The notes under the pieces: model-generated | The model's input: only the letters and a program-made list of their open reading frames with translations | The model's database searches: none | What the model was told of the DNA's origin: nothing | Shown here: positions 63,977 to 64,000 of the stretch, piece after piece | How positions within the stretch are numbered: position 1 is the first letter of the stretch | How the letters are laid out: every line of letters begins with the position of its first letter | Translations under genes and position numbers: made by a program | DNA from: Lysinibacillus fusiformis | GTDB taxonomy: Bacteria; Bacillota; Bacilli; Bacillales_A; Planococcaceae | Direction: 5' to 3' | NCBI RefSeq assembly: GCF_007362955.1 | Contig: NZ_CP041696.1 | Location: 4,712,001-4,776,000 of the forward strand | DNA: 64,000 nucleotides

Positions 63977-64000
63977 TTAAACATTATTTATTTGAAGTCA

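Overview
The window reads as chromosome of a low-GC, endospore-forming Bacillota, most like Lysinibacillus or a close relative. Grounds: a Ger(x)C germination lipoprotein, a spore-outer-layer protein, an SLH-domain surface protein, YozE, YpmR/YpmS next to msrA/msrB, strong GGAGG-type ribosome sites, frequent TTG/GTG starts and A+T-rich intergenic DNA. No rRNA, tRNA or CRISPR array was seen. The genus is an inference from gene content.

Layout. 1-12.7 kb: germination lipoprotein, amidohydrolase, small membrane proteins, an SLH/PPC surface protein, a DHA2 drug exporter with a divergent TetR regulator, a DUF2306 membrane protein and bdhA. 12.7-28.1 kb: an accessory region. It holds a decayed prophage lysis module (holins, broken M15 endolysin), a spore-coat-like gene, and a scattered set of short orphan genes, mostly tiny membrane proteins or a lipoprotein. 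Several of these sit between near-identical promoter/leader and terminator modules, so the non-coding DNA is conserved while the gene changes. A 5.7-kb island (about 22.4-28.1 kb) is bounded by a 141-143 bp direct repeat of the 3' end of deoD, with a 17-bp arm-like repeat just inside each end. It carries an HNH nuclease, a HEPN-like protein, a membrane protein with four identical 18-residue repeats, and a DUF3883 gene apparently split by one stop codon; this looks like defence or satellite cargo.

28-49 kb: core genes (deoD, yozE, an MCP, msrA-msrB, ypmS, ypmR, degV, hemolysin III family, dfrA, an esterase, an RlmI-like methyltransferase). A B12 section follows: two cobalamin riboswitches on the minus strand, one upstream of an orphan binding lipoprotein, the other upstream of a 40-residue Cys-rich ORF and an unknown 260-residue protein, each with a terminator before the gene. 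A Tet(M)-like GTPase, small membrane proteins and a broken amidase complete the section.

49.6-59.6 kb: one continuous minus-strand block ureABCEFGD followed by a five-gene Opp/Nik-type ABC importer. It probably couples urease assembly to nickel supply. 60-64 kb: a short MCP, decayed small genes, a palindromic intergenic repeat and aspA.

Two copies of a 235/299-bp intergenic repeat with terminal inverted repeats and a terminator hairpin lie in opposite orientation at 12.73 and 36.07 kb. All functions are read from the sequence by eye; no database search was run.
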